Shown piece by piece: positions 39,277 through 51,090 of a stretch of DNA of 64,000 nt (position 1 is its first letter; every line of letters begins with the position of its first letter). A program made the translations under genes and the position numbers. The notes under the pieces are model-generated. The model worked only from the letters and a program-made list of their open reading frames with translations, searched no databases and had not been told where the DNA came from. The DNA is taken from positions 372,001 to 436,000 of the forward strand of contig BQUP01000004.1 in the NCBI GenBank assembly GCA_022835595.1, given 5' to 3'. This DNA is from Cystobasidium ongulense (lineage: Eukaryota; Basidiomycota; Cystobasidiomycetes; Cystobasidiales; Cystobasidiaceae).

Positions 39277-41512
39277 ATGGCCATGAGCAGCCGAGGAGTG
39301 CTGCCATCGATGGGCTCGACTCCGCGACGGGCAGCCTTGCCGCTGCTGGTGCTGGTCGGGGTCGCCTTGCTGCTGCTGCGGTCCCCTGCGAGTCTCGTCT
39401 ATACGCCGTCTCATGAAGACGCGAGTGTCTTTGCAGCAGGAGACGCTTCGTTGGCAAATCTTCGTGGGCAGGCAGCCCAGCAGGAGCAAAATCAGCAGAC
39501 AGGAGAACAAATGCAGCAGAAAGAATACCACAATGATCCCTCTTTGTCGGGGCAGTCTTCCTCTGCAAACCGGCACCAGCAAGAAAAGCCGATGCCTCAG
39601 TGGGACTGGAAATGGGTCAAGAATACAGCTGCAGAACGGATGAAGCAAAGCCTCGGGTGGTCTGAGTCGGAAGGATATGCAAATGCAGGAAAGTCTGGCC
39701 AATCTGCATCATCTGCTCCGAATGGTGGCGTCTCGTTTGTTGATGGATACACCGACGACGACCAGGACGACTCACTTTCCTATCACCGGCATCTAGAGAA
39801 GGAACATTCACCCCATACATATTCTCGCCATTCTTCTACACTCACTTTCGACCACATCTACGTCCTTTCGCTCCCACATCGGACGGACCGGCGCTCTCGA
39901 ATGAGCAAAATAGCCAGAGCGTTAGGCTTTCAATTTACTTTTATCGACGCAACAAGCAAAGAATCACCTATCGTAGGTTGGATAGCCGAGAGAGTCCGCG
40001 AGATCAGAGATAGAAAATTGAAAATTCTAGCTCCGATATTGGGAAAACACGAGTCTGAAATCGGTGGAATGGGTACCGGAAGTTTATGGCTTAAAGGAGA
40101 CGATCCTAATATAGGTCTTTCGTTTCCTGATATGACTACCCTTGATGACAGATGGACTATTGACAGTTTGAAAGCCGCGATTTTGGAGAAAACTTCAAGC
40201 CAAGCGGACGAGGACATTTTAGAATCAGACTATAGTGGTGAAAAGGTCGTAGATTGGGTGACTTATCTTGAATCGACCGATAAACTCGACTTGCTCAAAC
40301 CAGACAACCCCCATGTCAATGTGACGGAATTATTACATGATCCAGTCGAACCACTGCCAGCAAGACAAGTCAATGATGGCGTTGTCGCGACCTGGTATTC
40401 TCAAACAAGAGTCTGGAAAAAGATGATAGAGAACAACGATAGGTCTGCTCTAATTTTGGAGGACGACGTAGATATTGAGTGGGATATAGAACGCATCTGG
40501 CCGAACGTTGAGCGATCTTTATCCAAGGATTGGGAAGTTGTCTTCCTGGGACATTGCTGGGGGCGCGAGCTGGGAAGTGAGTGGTGATCTAGCGGACTTG
40601 AGGCTCAAGCGATTTACTAATAGTCTGCCCCCCTGCGCAGAACCTCAGTATGTTCACCCGCAACTGCACAAGGCTAGCGAGCCTAGATGTCTCCATGGAT
40701 ATGCTGTATCACAGAAAGGTGCTCAACACCTTCTCGAGCTATTCTCAGATCCTTGGAGAGCATACCAGACACCAGTCGATACCTTTATGCCTTTCCTAAC
40801 TCGCTATGATCCACCTCCACCGCCGGGACAAAAACCCAAAAAGCTCAAAGCTATCGAGAAGCTTGATCCTCCTATGTACATTCAAGCTTTCTCAATGGAA
40901 CCTGCAGTCATTATACAATCCAAAGAACTTTCCTCTGATATACAGACCGGATTAGGATCAAATTGGCGTGGCTTGTTAGCAGACTCTACATGGGACCGCA
41001 TTCTACGCGACGAAGGCCACGAGGTTAAGCAGCTTACCTATGACGAGACAAAGTATGATCCAGCTATCAAAGCCCGTCCTTGGGGAGATTGGGGTAAAAC
41101 AAAACCAGCAGCAGCAGCGAAACATCCTGACGAAACCGTTGAGACGCCCAAGTCGCCATTCGAGCCTGAACAAGAAACCAAGGAAGGCCTTGACGAAAAT
41201 AAAGCTCAAATGACGCCCGAAGAGGAAAGAAGTAAAGCTAGGGAAGAAGCAATGGCTAGAGTAGTGGATCCCGAACAACTCGAGAAGGATAGGGTCCTTC
41301 AAAACCTCCCTAAGAAACCTGGTCCTATGTTTGAGGGTGGTAAGAATAAAGGTGGAGATAGCCTGACGAAGGATAACAAAGATGTGGCTGCTATGCAGAT
41401 ACAAGCTGCTATTGAAGCTGCTAAGAAGGGAGGCGCACACGGTGGGAGACGCAAAGGTGATGGGAACAGAGTGGGTACTGGACCGAAACGATTAGGGGGA
41501 AGTCATGATTGA
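39277..41512 (+). CDS. GT25-family glycosyltransferase, signal-anchored
   Basis: Two exons, 39277-40576 and 40641-41512, join to 723 residues. A Leu-rich signal anchor (ALPLLVLVGVALLLL, about residues 19-33) is followed by a Gln/Ser-rich stem of about 150 residues. The glycosyltransferase family 25 domain (LPS/procollagen type) starts at IYVLSLPHRTDRRSRM near 193. It shows FIDATSKES, then SQTRVWKKMIENND, and the metal-binding LILEDDVDIEW (about 395), VFLGHCWG, and PRCLHGYAVSQKGAQHLL. A 200-residue Lys/Glu/Pro-rich tail follows, ending in a basic GGRRKGDGNRVG segment. In fungi these are Golgi or ER enzymes of unknown acceptor. The gap between motifs is longer than in bacterial members because of an insert (about 225-350). 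The splice restores the frame with one Lys. Confidence 0.87.
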
Positions 41513-41861
41513 TTCGCTGAAGCTTGGTATGTAGTAAAATCAGTAAAGTAGATACGGAAGTCGAGAAGAATGTTGATGTTACAGTAGCTGTAAGATGACT
41601 AGTGGAGCTTCTTCATCATTTTCATTTGCCACAATGCCTGCCGGGCAAGGCTTGCGAAAGAAAGCCAGTCAAGTATGCCCAACTTGGACCATCCATTCCA
41701 TATACATAATACAGAATGTTTCGTCTCGTTCTCCTGCAATTAAAACTTTACTCTGCGGTTAGAGCTTTTGATAGATTGATCTGGTCGACTTTCAAGCAGC
41801 AACTTGTAGCTCTACCTTGCTCTCACACCTTCAGAGGAGCTATTCAGAAATCAAAGCAAAC
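41513..41861. promoter_or_regulatory. Intergenic region (GT25 3' / Nab2 upstream)
   Basis: 349 bases between two plus-strand genes. No gene, RNA or repeat seen. Confidence 0.35.
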
Positions 41862-43845
41862 ATGGCTGGTCGGACGCATAACATTGACATAGCACTCGCT
41901 ACCGAGCTGCAGGTGAGTCTACAAGAGGGTCTTGTTGCATCGCAAGCTGGTTCTGACTGCTTCGTCTTAACGCTTTCCAACGGCATTTTCGAACAACCGA
42001 CCTTCAATGATTGTTACAGTCCGCTATACAAGACAAGCTCGAGCAGCATGGCTACTCAGAAGCTGGAGATCCAGTCATGGCAGAGTATGTGACTGTCATG
42101 CTCGCCAACAGCAAGACCAGCGAGCAAATTACAACAGAACTCTCTGAGCTCATCGGGCCAGATTACGAGTCTTCAGTCACAGAATGGATATTTGACTCTG
42201 CGATTCCTGAGCACTATCTTAGCAAGGTCGAAGGCAGCAATACTGCCATGCAAGATAGTTCTGCGGCTCCTCCTGCCTCGGAAGAGTCGTCAGCAACCTT
42301 CAATGCAGAACCAGCGCAACAAGTCAACTCCATCGAAACGGTGCAAGACAGTAGAGATCAAAGGACAGGTGGCTTCAGACAAGGTGGTGCAAGACATGAC
42401 TTACCAAGCAGGCCACAGGGAGGGCCGTCAGGTCCGCGAGCTGGTCAGCAGCGTGGTTCTGGAGTCTTCGGCAACGCGATCACAGGCGTGAAGAGAGAGG
42501 GCGACCAGTCTTTCGATAGACCTAACAGAAGAGCAAGGTTATCAGAGCCCAATGGAGAAGGATCAAATGGAGGAGAGAGATCAATCTTTGACCGTGCTGG
42601 AGTTCGCCCTGGAGCCCAAGGACCAGGTCAAGGTTTCAACAAGGGTCGACGAGGACAACAGAATCATATGCAGCAGCAGCAGTCTATGTTTGGAGCTGGA
42701 CCACAGTTCGGCGCGCAGGTTGTTCCTGGAAGTGTTATACAATCCGGTATTCCAGGTCTTCCACCTCTGCAAATCCCCATGAACTTCAACTCTCTTCCTC
42801 CCCAGCAGCAACAAGCCATACAGCAACAGATCTTCCAGCATCAACTCATTGCAGCAGCAGCCGCGAATCAGCTTTTCAACCCACAAGCAGCACAAGCCCT
42901 GCCGCAACAGCCGCAAGCTTTCCCGTCGCAGCAAGACCCTCAACAAGCTTACCAACAACCCGCACATGCTGCTGAGAAACAGCGTCAGCCTAGGAAACCT
43001 TCAAAGCCCGTCAGACTACCAGATAGACCTGCATCGGAAGAGCTATGCAAGTATGGAGTCGACTGCAGAAACGCTGTTTGCCACTATTCGCATCCTTCGC
43101 CAGCAGCAACGAAGGAATCAGGCTTGGTCTTAACGAAAGACGTATGCGAGAAAGGATTAGAGTGTGACGACAAGGTGGGTTTGCTTGTACTACTGATGTC
43201 CCTGCGATGCGCAGACTGACGCCATACGTTTTCATCAGGACTGCCCGAAGTCGCACGTATCACCGGCCCAAAAGACAGATCCCGAAGGCAAGAATATTCA
43301 CTTGTATACTCAAAAGGCAGCTGCAGCACCGCAACCAGTGGCTCCAGTCCTGCCTCTTGCTGCGCCCAATCCAGGCGCCAAACCTTGCATGGTGAGTAAC
43401 TCCGCTCCCTGCTCTGCCACTACGCCAATACGAAGGCTGACGTTCTCGCTGCTGTTAGTATGGAGCCGCGTGTACTCGACCAGGATGCTACTTCTCTCAC
43501 CCAACTAAGGCAACAGCGACTCCATGTCGCTTCGGCATAGCTTGCACACGGCCCGATTGTCATTTCTCGCACCCACCGGGACATCGAGTCAAGACGTTCG
43601 GCAGCACGTTCAGCACACAGAAGAACAAGTCAGCTACTTTCGGAGGTGCTGGAACGAATGGCTCTTCTGCCGCTACTACTAAAGAAGGGGAGAATTTGGA
43701 AGGAAAGGAAAATGTCACAGTTGAAGATAGCCGTATGTCAGCTAGGATGAAGCGATTCATGGAGAACGAAGGCAAAACAGGTGATAGAGAACTCATTGTG
43801 GACGGTCAGGAAGTCAAACCCGAAGGCCGGGATATTGCAGAGTAA
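41862..43845 (+). CDS. Nab2/ZC3H14-type poly(A) RNA-binding protein
   Basis: Four exons join in frame: 41862-41912, 42020-43174, 43239-43391 and 43459-43845, giving 581 residues. The N-terminal 90 residues form the PWI-like helical domain of Nab2 (ELQSAIQDKLEQHGY, then YVTVMLANSKTSEQI). A basic RGG-rich region and a Gln/Ala-rich region follow. Four CCCH fingers of the Nab2 pattern C-x5-C-x4-C-x3-H are visible: CKYGVDCRNAVCHYSH, CEKGLECDDKDCPKSH (across a splice), CMYGAACTRPGCYFSH (across a splice) and CRFGIACTRPDCHFSH. Nab2 binds poly(A), limits tail length and couples processing to mRNA export. Yeast Nab2 has seven fingers; four here is fewer, and others may have degenerated. The short C-terminus is Asp/Glu/Lys-rich. 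Confidence 0.88.
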
Positions 43846-44100
43846 ACGTAGAACATAAAACTTTTGTTTATTAGCTGGCTTGGAGCTAGAATCGTCTCAA
43901 AACGCTCCGATGTATTACCTTGCTTGAAAGAAAGATATATTTCGCGCTGCAAAAGTCAGCAGCCTCTGTAGAATTTGTCATTGCCCAGTATCTGGAAGCG
44001 AGGCTGACTTTGTTCCAGCTTTACGACTGAATTGCGACGGCTTTTGTTTGCATTGAAGCACCGTTCGAAATAGTATATGACGAGAACTGATACAGACCCT

Positions 44101-45305
44101 CTATCTAAGACGTCTCTGTCTGTTGTTACTAAGTAAACTTTGCTGTTGGGCTTGATATTCCCGCTCAAGCTCTGGAGTCGTATTTTGTAGCTGCTTTTGC
44201 TTTGCGTCACGTTTCTTTGCTCCAGCCTTGCCCGCTTCTGCTAGAACACCACTGATGAGTTCCACCACACGTAGCGAGTCATCGTTACATGGGATAGGAT
44301 ATGTGAAGTGTCGGGGATCGACATTTGAATCGCAGAGTGCGATGGTAGGGATGTTGACTGCATTGGCTTCCCGGAGAGTGTGAGGTGAAGATAGAGGGGC
44401 GAAAAGAACAATAAGGGATGGATGGAAGCTTGTTGGGTGGACCTCTGGATCTTTTATCATGCTTTTCGAGGCTGCGAATAGCGTAGAGGCGTTTGTCAGA
44501 GTACCAGGAAGCCATTTCGAGGTGGCATAGCCATTCCTGCCCATCTTGCTAGCGTTCACTTCCAAGACACGTTCACTGTCTTTCATGCTCTTGCTTCCAA
44601 CAAACAAGATAATTCCATCGTTCTCGACAGTGGCTTTGACGAGGGCTGCTGCTCTTCGAAGAGCTGGGAGCGTTTCGCGCATGTCGATGACGGAAACACC
44701 ATGCCGTGTACCGTAGATACTTGGGAAAGCCATAGGATGACTTAGACTTTTGGAATGGCCTAAATGAGCCGTAGCAGCCATGAGGTGCGAGACAGTTACG
44801 GACTGCGCGGTCTTTGCTCTTGCAAGGCTGTGGTGAGGTTGCCATGCATTTTCGCGCGTTTGTGATGACCCGACGCTTTCCAGTTCCTTCACTGTTGGTA
44901 AGGACAAGCGAGAGTATCAGCAATATGAGCCTGACGATTCCGTCAGAATAGCGTGAACCTACTCAACAGCATCCTCCGCCTGCGCTCTATGACTTCGGTC
45001 ATTCCGCTTTTCTCGCCAGACTCTCCAGCTGCGTTCAGCTCTTCTGCTGCTATCGGCTCTTCAGGCGGCCCAGCGGACATCGAATCAAAGCCAGAACTGA
45101 GCATATCTTCTTGTATAGCAGTGGTAGTCGGCGCAAGTCGTTGCTGCCCGTCTGCGTTGGCCCTTCTGCCTGAATGTAGGAATGCCCGGTTTTTGCCCTT
45201 GAAATTTATGGAGGCATCGCCAGCGAGGCAATTGCAGGCTCCGCTGAGCAGACTGCGTGGGCTGCCGTTTATCAGTGAACGTACTAGCATGCTTGTAGAA
45301 GCCAT
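44101..45305 (-). CDS. MRP4: Mitochondrial small-subunit ribosomal protein uS2
   Basis: Two exons, 45305-44963 and 44891-44101, join with the frame restored across an ATG codon (A|TG), giving 377 residues. The first 90 are an import leader and linker rich in Ser/Arg/Ala. The uS2 fold then runs from SHLMAATAHLGHSKS through IYGTRHGVSVIDM (the RNGIHIIDL-like motif), ALVKATVENDGIILFVGSK, LPGTLTN, PSLIVLFAP, NIPTIALCDSNVDPRHFTYPIPCNDD. The last stretch is the diagnostic uS2 signature of all S2 proteins. A Lys/Gln-rich tail of about 50 residues is added, as in fungal Mrp4. It lies divergent to the FAD oxidoreductase gene with only 158 bp between the starts. Confidence 0.93.
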
Positions 45306-45463
45306 GCTGACAGACGCAGGTGGTGCGGGTGAAAGAGAAGCTTTGTCGTGGATGGGCTGTTGTAGGCCTCAGCCGATGATCGAGGGAGATACATAGGCTG
45401 TCCAACATAGAGCAGCGGCTTCTTCTTTCCATCACCATATCCTCATTGGATCTGTGGCTTGCT
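45306..45463. promoter_or_regulatory. Short bidirectional promoter region (uS2m / FAD oxidoreductase)
   Basis: Only 158 bases separate the start codons of two diverging genes, so both promoters and leaders must be packed here and transcription of the pair is likely linked. No TATA box seen. Confidence 0.5.
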
Positions 45464-47088
45464 ATGACCATTGTCATCGTTGGTGCTGGTATCATAGGCG
45501 TGTGAGCCCCGGCTGGAGTCGAGGTCCTCTCCCAGCTATCCCCACTGACAGGCCTATCTACCTGGAATGGAACAGCTCAACGGCCTATCATCTGCAAGAA
45601 AGAGGCTGCAAGGATGATATCCACATTGTCGAAATCTGTCCAGAGCCTTTCAGCGGTGCGAGCGGATATGCAGCTGGCTTCATAGCTGCAAACTGGTACG
45701 CGTCGGCTATGCTGCCGCTGGGAGAACTATCCTTTTCTCTGCATAGAAGCATGGCCGATGCAAACAACGGGAGTGTGTTGTGGGGGTATAGTGGCTCTAC
45801 TGGGATATCTCTAGGCCACGCTCTGGACGATGGGGTCTCTCAAGAAGACGTTGAGGGTGGCGAAGACTGGTTGCTGCAGGGAACAAGTCGAGCTCAAGTC
45901 GCACAGCGGAACGAGCAGCGTAATAAATTTGAAGACGAAAGACCTCCTTGGCTACGCGTTGGCAAAGGACAGTCATGCGACATCTTGAGTGGAGCCGAGT
46001 CTACCGGCCAGGTGTAGGTTGGTCGATGTCTACATAAGCCCCCAAGTATATGACTGAAAAGCGTGTGATGCCCAGAGATCCGCTACGTATGTGTCAGTTC
46101 ATGCTGAAAGAGGTCGAAAGGAAGGGTGGCCGCATCCATAGTACTTGTGCTCCTGAAGAAATTGTTAGAGATGCTCAGGGCAATTTGTCAGCTCTCAAGA
46201 TGAGCAACGGCGGGACGATACCTTGCACGAAGCTTGTTCTCACCAGCGGACCATGGACGCCGAAAGTTTTCGAGAAGCTCTTCCCTCATTCGTCGAAAGC
46301 ACAGAAAAGAATAAATGGAATTGGCAAATTGGCTGGTCATTCCATCATTGTGAGATCACCTCACTGGAAGACGGCTGTAAAGGAAGGTCGCTTCGCGGAA
46401 GGTTGTCATGCTGTGTTTGCGACCACGTTCTCAAGTAGTGCCTCTATGACGGGATCTCGGTCATTTGCACCGGTGAGTATCCTTGCTTTCCAGGCAGGTC
46501 AGGCCGATGTAGTGACTGGTTTCTTGAGCAGGAGATCTTTTCTCGTCTACCCGACGAGATCTACATTGCAGGATTGAATTCTTCAACATCATCGTTGCCA
46601 GCACGTGCGGATGAGACTAGTATCGATGATGCCGATATTGATGCGCTGAAAGAAGCGGCTAGAAGGATGATCCGCCTTACGAAAGATGAAACAGCTGAAT
46701 TGGAGATTGTTAGGAAAGGGCATTGCTTTAGACCGACAACAAGCTCTGGACGTCCTGTATGATCCGATTTTCCATCGCGTTCACTTAGAAGAAAGCTGAT
46801 TGAGTCACACGCCGACCCCTGCTCGAATCAGTTTATTTCTGAGACTCCAGCCAAATGGCTGGCGGATGATTGCACTTTCGCTGGTGATGGTGGTGTCTGG
46901 GTATCAGCAGGCCACGGTGAGATCTTGAGATTTCTTCGAGTATGAATCCTTGGAATTGAACCTGAGGTCTGGAACCTCTTCCTACAGGGCCTTGGGGCAT
47001 TTCACTGTCCCAAGGAACCGGAAGAGTTCTCGCTGAATTAGTATTACGTATCAAACCGAGTATCAATATATCTCCCTTTTCTCTGTAG
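45464..47088 (+). CDS. FAD-dependent oxidoreductase (DAO family, Tda3-like)
   Basis: Six exons join in frame: 45464-45501, 45576-46011, 46062-46472, 46532-46756, 46844-46916 and 46988-47088, giving about 427 residues. The N-terminus MTIVIVGAGIIGV is the Rossmann GxGxxG that binds FAD, directly followed by STAYHLQERG. Later motifs are EICPEPFSGASGYAAGFIA, VMPRDPLRMCQFML, NGGTIPCTKLVLTSGPWTP, IYIAGLNSS and GVWVSAGHGPWGISLSQGTG, the C-terminal FAD-binding end of DAO-type enzymes. The pattern is closest to fungal Tda3-like oxidoreductases linked to retromer/TORC1 phenotypes in yeast; the substrate is unknown. Exon 3 could instead begin at 46047 (intron 35 nt), but the 50-nt form gives the more family-like junction. 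The acceptor of exon 5 is the least certain. Confidence 0.82.
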
Positions 47089-47192
47089 CATTTCTTGTAC
47101 CGCGCTGGGCAATTGCAACCCGATTAATGTGACAACAACAATTCGCACTGCGTCACCTCGACAATAAACATTTCCGCTTGCTGGACGCTCAG

Positions 47193-47785
47193 CTACCGCT
47201 CAAGGTAGCTCGTTGAACCGGCTCCTGGCACGAGACCAAAGCTCACATCGTCGTTGCCTAGCGGCGTGTCTGTAGCATTGCCGCCATTGTCGAGTTGCTC
47301 CGTGTTGCTGGATAGGGGATCGTCGGCCGAATGCGCCATTGCCCGCTCATACTGTAGCACCCTCACGTCAGCTGTCTCTGTCTTGCTTCGAATGATACAT
47401 AAAGTCTGCAAGAGGTACCTTCTTCCAGAGCACCGATGCTGCGTTGAAGTCGCTGCCGACAGTCACATTTGCCTCTATCTTTCTGTTCAGGGTGTTCAGA
47501 CCTTTAACAACGCAGGAGCAGTTCAGCCCTTGAACACGGGGCAACCAAACGTAATGATACCAAACTGACTTGAGATAGCCTTGGCCAAGTTCTCAGATAC
47601 ATCTGATATAAGCTTCTCGCGCTCAATCTGTTTCGATAAAACGCGTATCGCGGTCGAGGTGATCGAGGGAAACATTGCAGAAAAGAGACACCCAGAGTGC
47701 AGAATCGCTCAGTAGATGCCTTGACATGCTTCGGACGATGAGTATTCACCTCGAAGAAGCTCGGTTCCTGCGCCTCGTTGCTCAT
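47193..47785 (-). CDS. DAD1: DASH/Dam1 complex subunit Dad1
   Basis: Four small exons join in frame: 47785-47750, 47627-47570, 47501-47419 and 47351-47193, giving 111 residues. The conserved Dad1 core is spread over three of them: EPSFFE, IEREKLISDVSENLAKAIS, SLNTLNRKIEANVTVG and SDFNAASVLWKK. The splice A|GT produces the SLNTLNRK junction expected for the family. The last exon adds a Ser/Asp-rich tail ending STSYLER. Dad1 is a small coiled-coil subunit of the ten-protein DASH ring that couples kinetochores to spindle microtubules; the ring is fungus-specific. The individual frames are too short and scattered for a simple ORF search to find the gene. Confidence 0.88.
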
Positions 47786-47978
47786 GCTGTTGCACGGAGT
47801 TGGACGGAGAGACAAGTGGCAGAGAACAGCTATCCTGCTTCTTCAACCGGACCAGTGGTGGCAATTACCGCATCTGTACTTCGCTGGTTTTTTGACTTTC
47901 GTGAGTTAGAATGATGATACAAGCTTTATGAGGTGGTAGCTACAAGGATCCCGGACATTCGTGTAATGTGAAATGAAT

Positions 47979-49030
47979 CTAGGGTGGTGTACACACTTTC
48001 GGTCTGTTCGCACGGCGCACAAAATGTTTCGCTCGCTTGCGAAGTCCGACTGTCTGAAAGACGGAGCTGGCACTGCTGCTTGATGTAGAAAGTCGTTCCA
48101 GAGATCTCCCATTTTCTATGAGCTCCAAATCTTCGGGTGTCGAGGTTGTAGCTTCTGGCGCCGGCGCATCTGTGGTCGACATCGCTCTCCGACTCTTGAA
48201 CCACTCTCTTAGATTATAGACCACACCCAGCCACATTATGCCAATCCACAGAACGAGCTCGACTGCATATATAGCAGATCCTTCCACGTCTATGGGTCTG
48301 ACAATCACTGAAAAAGAACAAGGGTCAGCCAGGGTCAAAGTCATGTAACGACTGCACTTGCCGACCGAGAGCAAGCTCGTCAGATCGCCAGCGGCGTCAA
48401 GGCCGACAAAGATGAAGCTGATGCCCCTGACGGATCTGTGAGTGTAAATGTCCCAGTAGTGTCTAAGGACGCCCAAACCTAGCCCGACGGCTGATAAAAT
48501 AGCCATGACGAGTAAATAGGCGCGGGGAGCGGAATCATTTGGCCTTGCAAGGAGGAAGGGAAGAGTACCAGCTAGCTCTAAAGCAGCTCCGAAGGCGCCT
48601 AGTACAGCCACCACGAGAACGGTCTTTAGTAGTGACCACTTGTGACCATAGTAGTAGACTTGTCCCCATGTCACGAGCGACAAGAAAGTCAATATCTGCG
48701 GCTGTACCTGAAGCGCTATAGACTTGTGCGATAAGATGTTATAGATGCCAAGTGGAATACCAGCGCTGATTAAGGTCTAGTTAGCGGCATGAAGACTTTC
48801 TTAACCACCCATAGGTTTATACGCTCACCCTGCCCATAAAAGCATCATCGAAGGCTGCAGACCCTCTGTGTGTGAGGGTCTCGAGTAGTTCACCCATATC
48901 TGAGGCAGGAGCTGGATGGACCAGAAGACTAGAAGAGCATACATTCCGTCAGAAGATGTGTAGAATGACGGGGTACGGTAGACCCACCTGCCCCGAAAGT
49001 GCCAAGAACGTCAGAAGCTACCGAGCTCAT
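47979..49030 (-). CDS. PQ-loop repeat membrane protein (seven-helix, transporter type)
   Basis: Four exons join in frame: 49030-48988, 48928-48829, 48765-48362 and 48307-47979, giving 291 residues. Two PQ-loop motifs are present: LLPQIWVNYSR (about residue 22) and VQPQILTFLSL (about 68). About seven hydrophobic helices follow, among them SLLKTVLVVAVLGAFGAAL and VELVLWIGIMWLGVVYNL, and a Ser-rich cytoplasmic tail of about 70 residues ends the protein. PQ-loop proteins include vacuolar amino-acid transporters (Ypq, cystinosin) and others of unknown role. This one resembles the fungal single-copy group with the motif SHKSIALQ. Intron 3 (48361-48308, 54 nt) is of GC-AG type; skipping it restores SLLSVVIVRPIDVEG. 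Confidence 0.82.
48308..48361 (-). other. Probable GC-AG intron in the PQ-loop gene
   Basis: The donor G|GCAAGT matches the strong consensus of GC-AG introns and the acceptor is TTTTTCAG. The intron is 54 nt, in frame and free of stops, so read-through would simply add 18 residues. Removal gives a smooth SLLSV-VIVRP helix junction like that of related proteins. Confidence 0.6.
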
Positions 49031-49501
49031 ATCCAACAAAGTTCCAATGTCGTCTACCAGGATGAGGAGAACATAAGGAGGAGTCTTCGCGGTAGAATAT
49101 CGAGGAGAGCCGAAGCAGAGTTGTGGCGAGAAGTTACGAGTTGACCGGATCACCCGCAAAGTTGCTTTCGAAATGGGATCCTAATCAAGTAGAGCAGCGC
49201 GTCACTTTTCATCCATAGAGGTGATACTTGCTGAGTTGGACATAGCCAGGTCTATTCCTTTGGACAACGAAGAGCTGCACAACCTCGATCACGTCCAGCA
49301 TGGCAGCAGCTAACGACAGCATCAATTCTTCGACATGGACTATATTGGCCCAGATCTCGATAGATTTCAGTGAGATCTCATTGCCCCCATTCACCTCTGG
49401 TGCTGCAGCCTCGTGCTACGTCGAGCTTGTCTACGTGCCGGGTGACGGCCAACTCGCCCGCGCTCAGCAGGTCGTGCAGCTGTTCAAGACAACCTCGAAG
49501 T
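49031..49501. promoter_or_regulatory. Divergent upstream region (PQ-loop / Gfd2-like)
   Basis: 471 bases between two diverging genes. A 73-codon frame starting at 49300 (+) overlaps the Gfd2-like start in another frame and is probably spurious or an upstream ORF. Confidence 0.4.
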
Positions 49502-51090
49502 ATGTCGAAAAAGACCTATGATTATGATTCCTTCGAAGACGACGACGATGATTTGGAGGACTTCAAGAACTTGAAGCTCAAACCCAATGTGGGTCATCAA
49601 ATATACAAAATAGACGAGAACAACTGTATGGCTTGGCTTGTTTCGTGTCCTACAAGACGCCACTGTTCCTTCTGCCTACCAGAGCTGACCGTCCTTCCAA
49701 TACTTCACGCTACAATGCGATATACAGATTCACATTTCAAACCCCCTCAGCGACTCTACACCTATGATTATATCACTGGTCCCTGGATGAAGCAGCTGGT
49801 TTTTGCTGGTATCGGCGACAGGCGTGCCAAATCGTTCCTTTCGGAAGAGTCTCTGGTGAATGGAAGCCAGCACGGCGGTGTCGCGACTCGCTGGAGTCAA
49901 GTTCAGGAGTTCTGGGAAGGTGTTATTGAAGCTACCGGTACACGGCAGCTGTTCTTCAGCGGAGACTCCATTGACGAGCTCTGCAACATGCTGGCTGAGC
50001 AAGTGGACCAGGTGCCCAAAGCCAATACCAAACCGAGTAAGTGCTCAACACTTCAAGTATTGAGGAGGCAGAGACTGAGCTGAGGTTTTGTTACATAGAC
50101 AAGGACATGTCCTTCAGTGCAAGCAGGATTCTGGAGCCCGGATCCCTCAAGGCATTCCGCCCGGTCGATGTGGAAGACCTTCGCTCAAATCTGCACTCGA
50201 TGAAAAGCAACCTATTTTCACTCATTCTTACACAAAGTAGGAAAGCATATGCGGAGTTGTACGTCCGCGGTGGCACTATCTTCACAATCAAAACGCAGCG
50301 GTACGAACTGGACCCTCAGATTGTCACGGAAATAGGATGGTCCTACACTTCCCCGAGCAGCACTCGAAACACAGACTCTGGTGACGATGATGTAGTCAAG
50401 CATAGAGGTAAGCCAAAAGCCATAACATCAGTCCACGTGGTTGTATCTAAGCTCAAAATCGATGTCGCAGTCGTTCATGAGAACCGAATGTACCGGAACG
50501 GGACTAAGATCCCTGATCAGCAGGATGTAAGTTTTGAAAGAAACTAAGATGCGCCGGATAGGGTTATTTGCGCTGACGCCCGAAAATTCTAGTTCTTCGG
50601 GTTTCCTGATCCCGCTACGAAAGAAGGGACAAAGCTCATTCACGAGAGTGCAATCAATGAAGAAATTGGCGGAACAATCGATAGACTCTCATTGGCTGGT
50701 CCCGTTCTTCTCGTATTACATGGCGCAGATCTGGAGTTGTCATTTTTGCGAGAGCACCTCTCACCCGGCATCGACAAGTGGAAGGCAGAAATGTCGGGAG
50801 ACCTATATATCAAAGATAAAGAGCTGCGGTATCCCATTGTTGTTCAGGACACGCAACGCCTGTATGCTGCGTTCAAGGCAGAGCCAGAACACGCATCGAC
50901 CATCCTGCATACGGCCTGCGTAAACGAAGGTATTCCTTGTCACAAGATACTCAATGCTGGTAGGTTTACGTCAGCTTATGATGAAAGGCTGTTATTATGG
51001 TTAAATTCGTTCGTTATAGGTAATGCTTCCTACTACCTTTTACATCTTTTCCACCTCATCATGACAAGCCCAACGGGATACCAGCTCTGA
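49502..51090 (+). CDS. Gfd2/YDR514C-like RNase H-fold protein
   Basis: Four exons join in frame: 49502-50036, 50099-50526, 50593-50959 and 51020-51090, giving 466 residues. After an acidic N-terminus and a central domain, the C-terminal half shows the RNase H-like pattern of the Gfd2/YDR514C group. The pieces are ELDPQIVTEIGWS (edge strand with one acid), VLLVLHGADLELSFLREH (second motif with Asp), YPIVVQDTQRLYAAF (Asp) and ILNAGNASYYLLHLFHL. The last motif in this family usually reads NAGNDAYY, so a conserved Asp is Ser here. The fold is that of DEDD 3'-5' exonucleases, but with altered acids the protein may bind rather than cut nucleic acid. Yeast Gfd2 is a weak suppressor linked to mRNA export. 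Family assignment is by pattern only. Confidence 0.7.

Noticed and set aside
47382-47418. 37-nt intron in DAD1
   Set aside because: A 67-nt intron ending at 47352 with a CTGAC branch-like site also keeps the frame and gives the more family-like LWKKYE junction.
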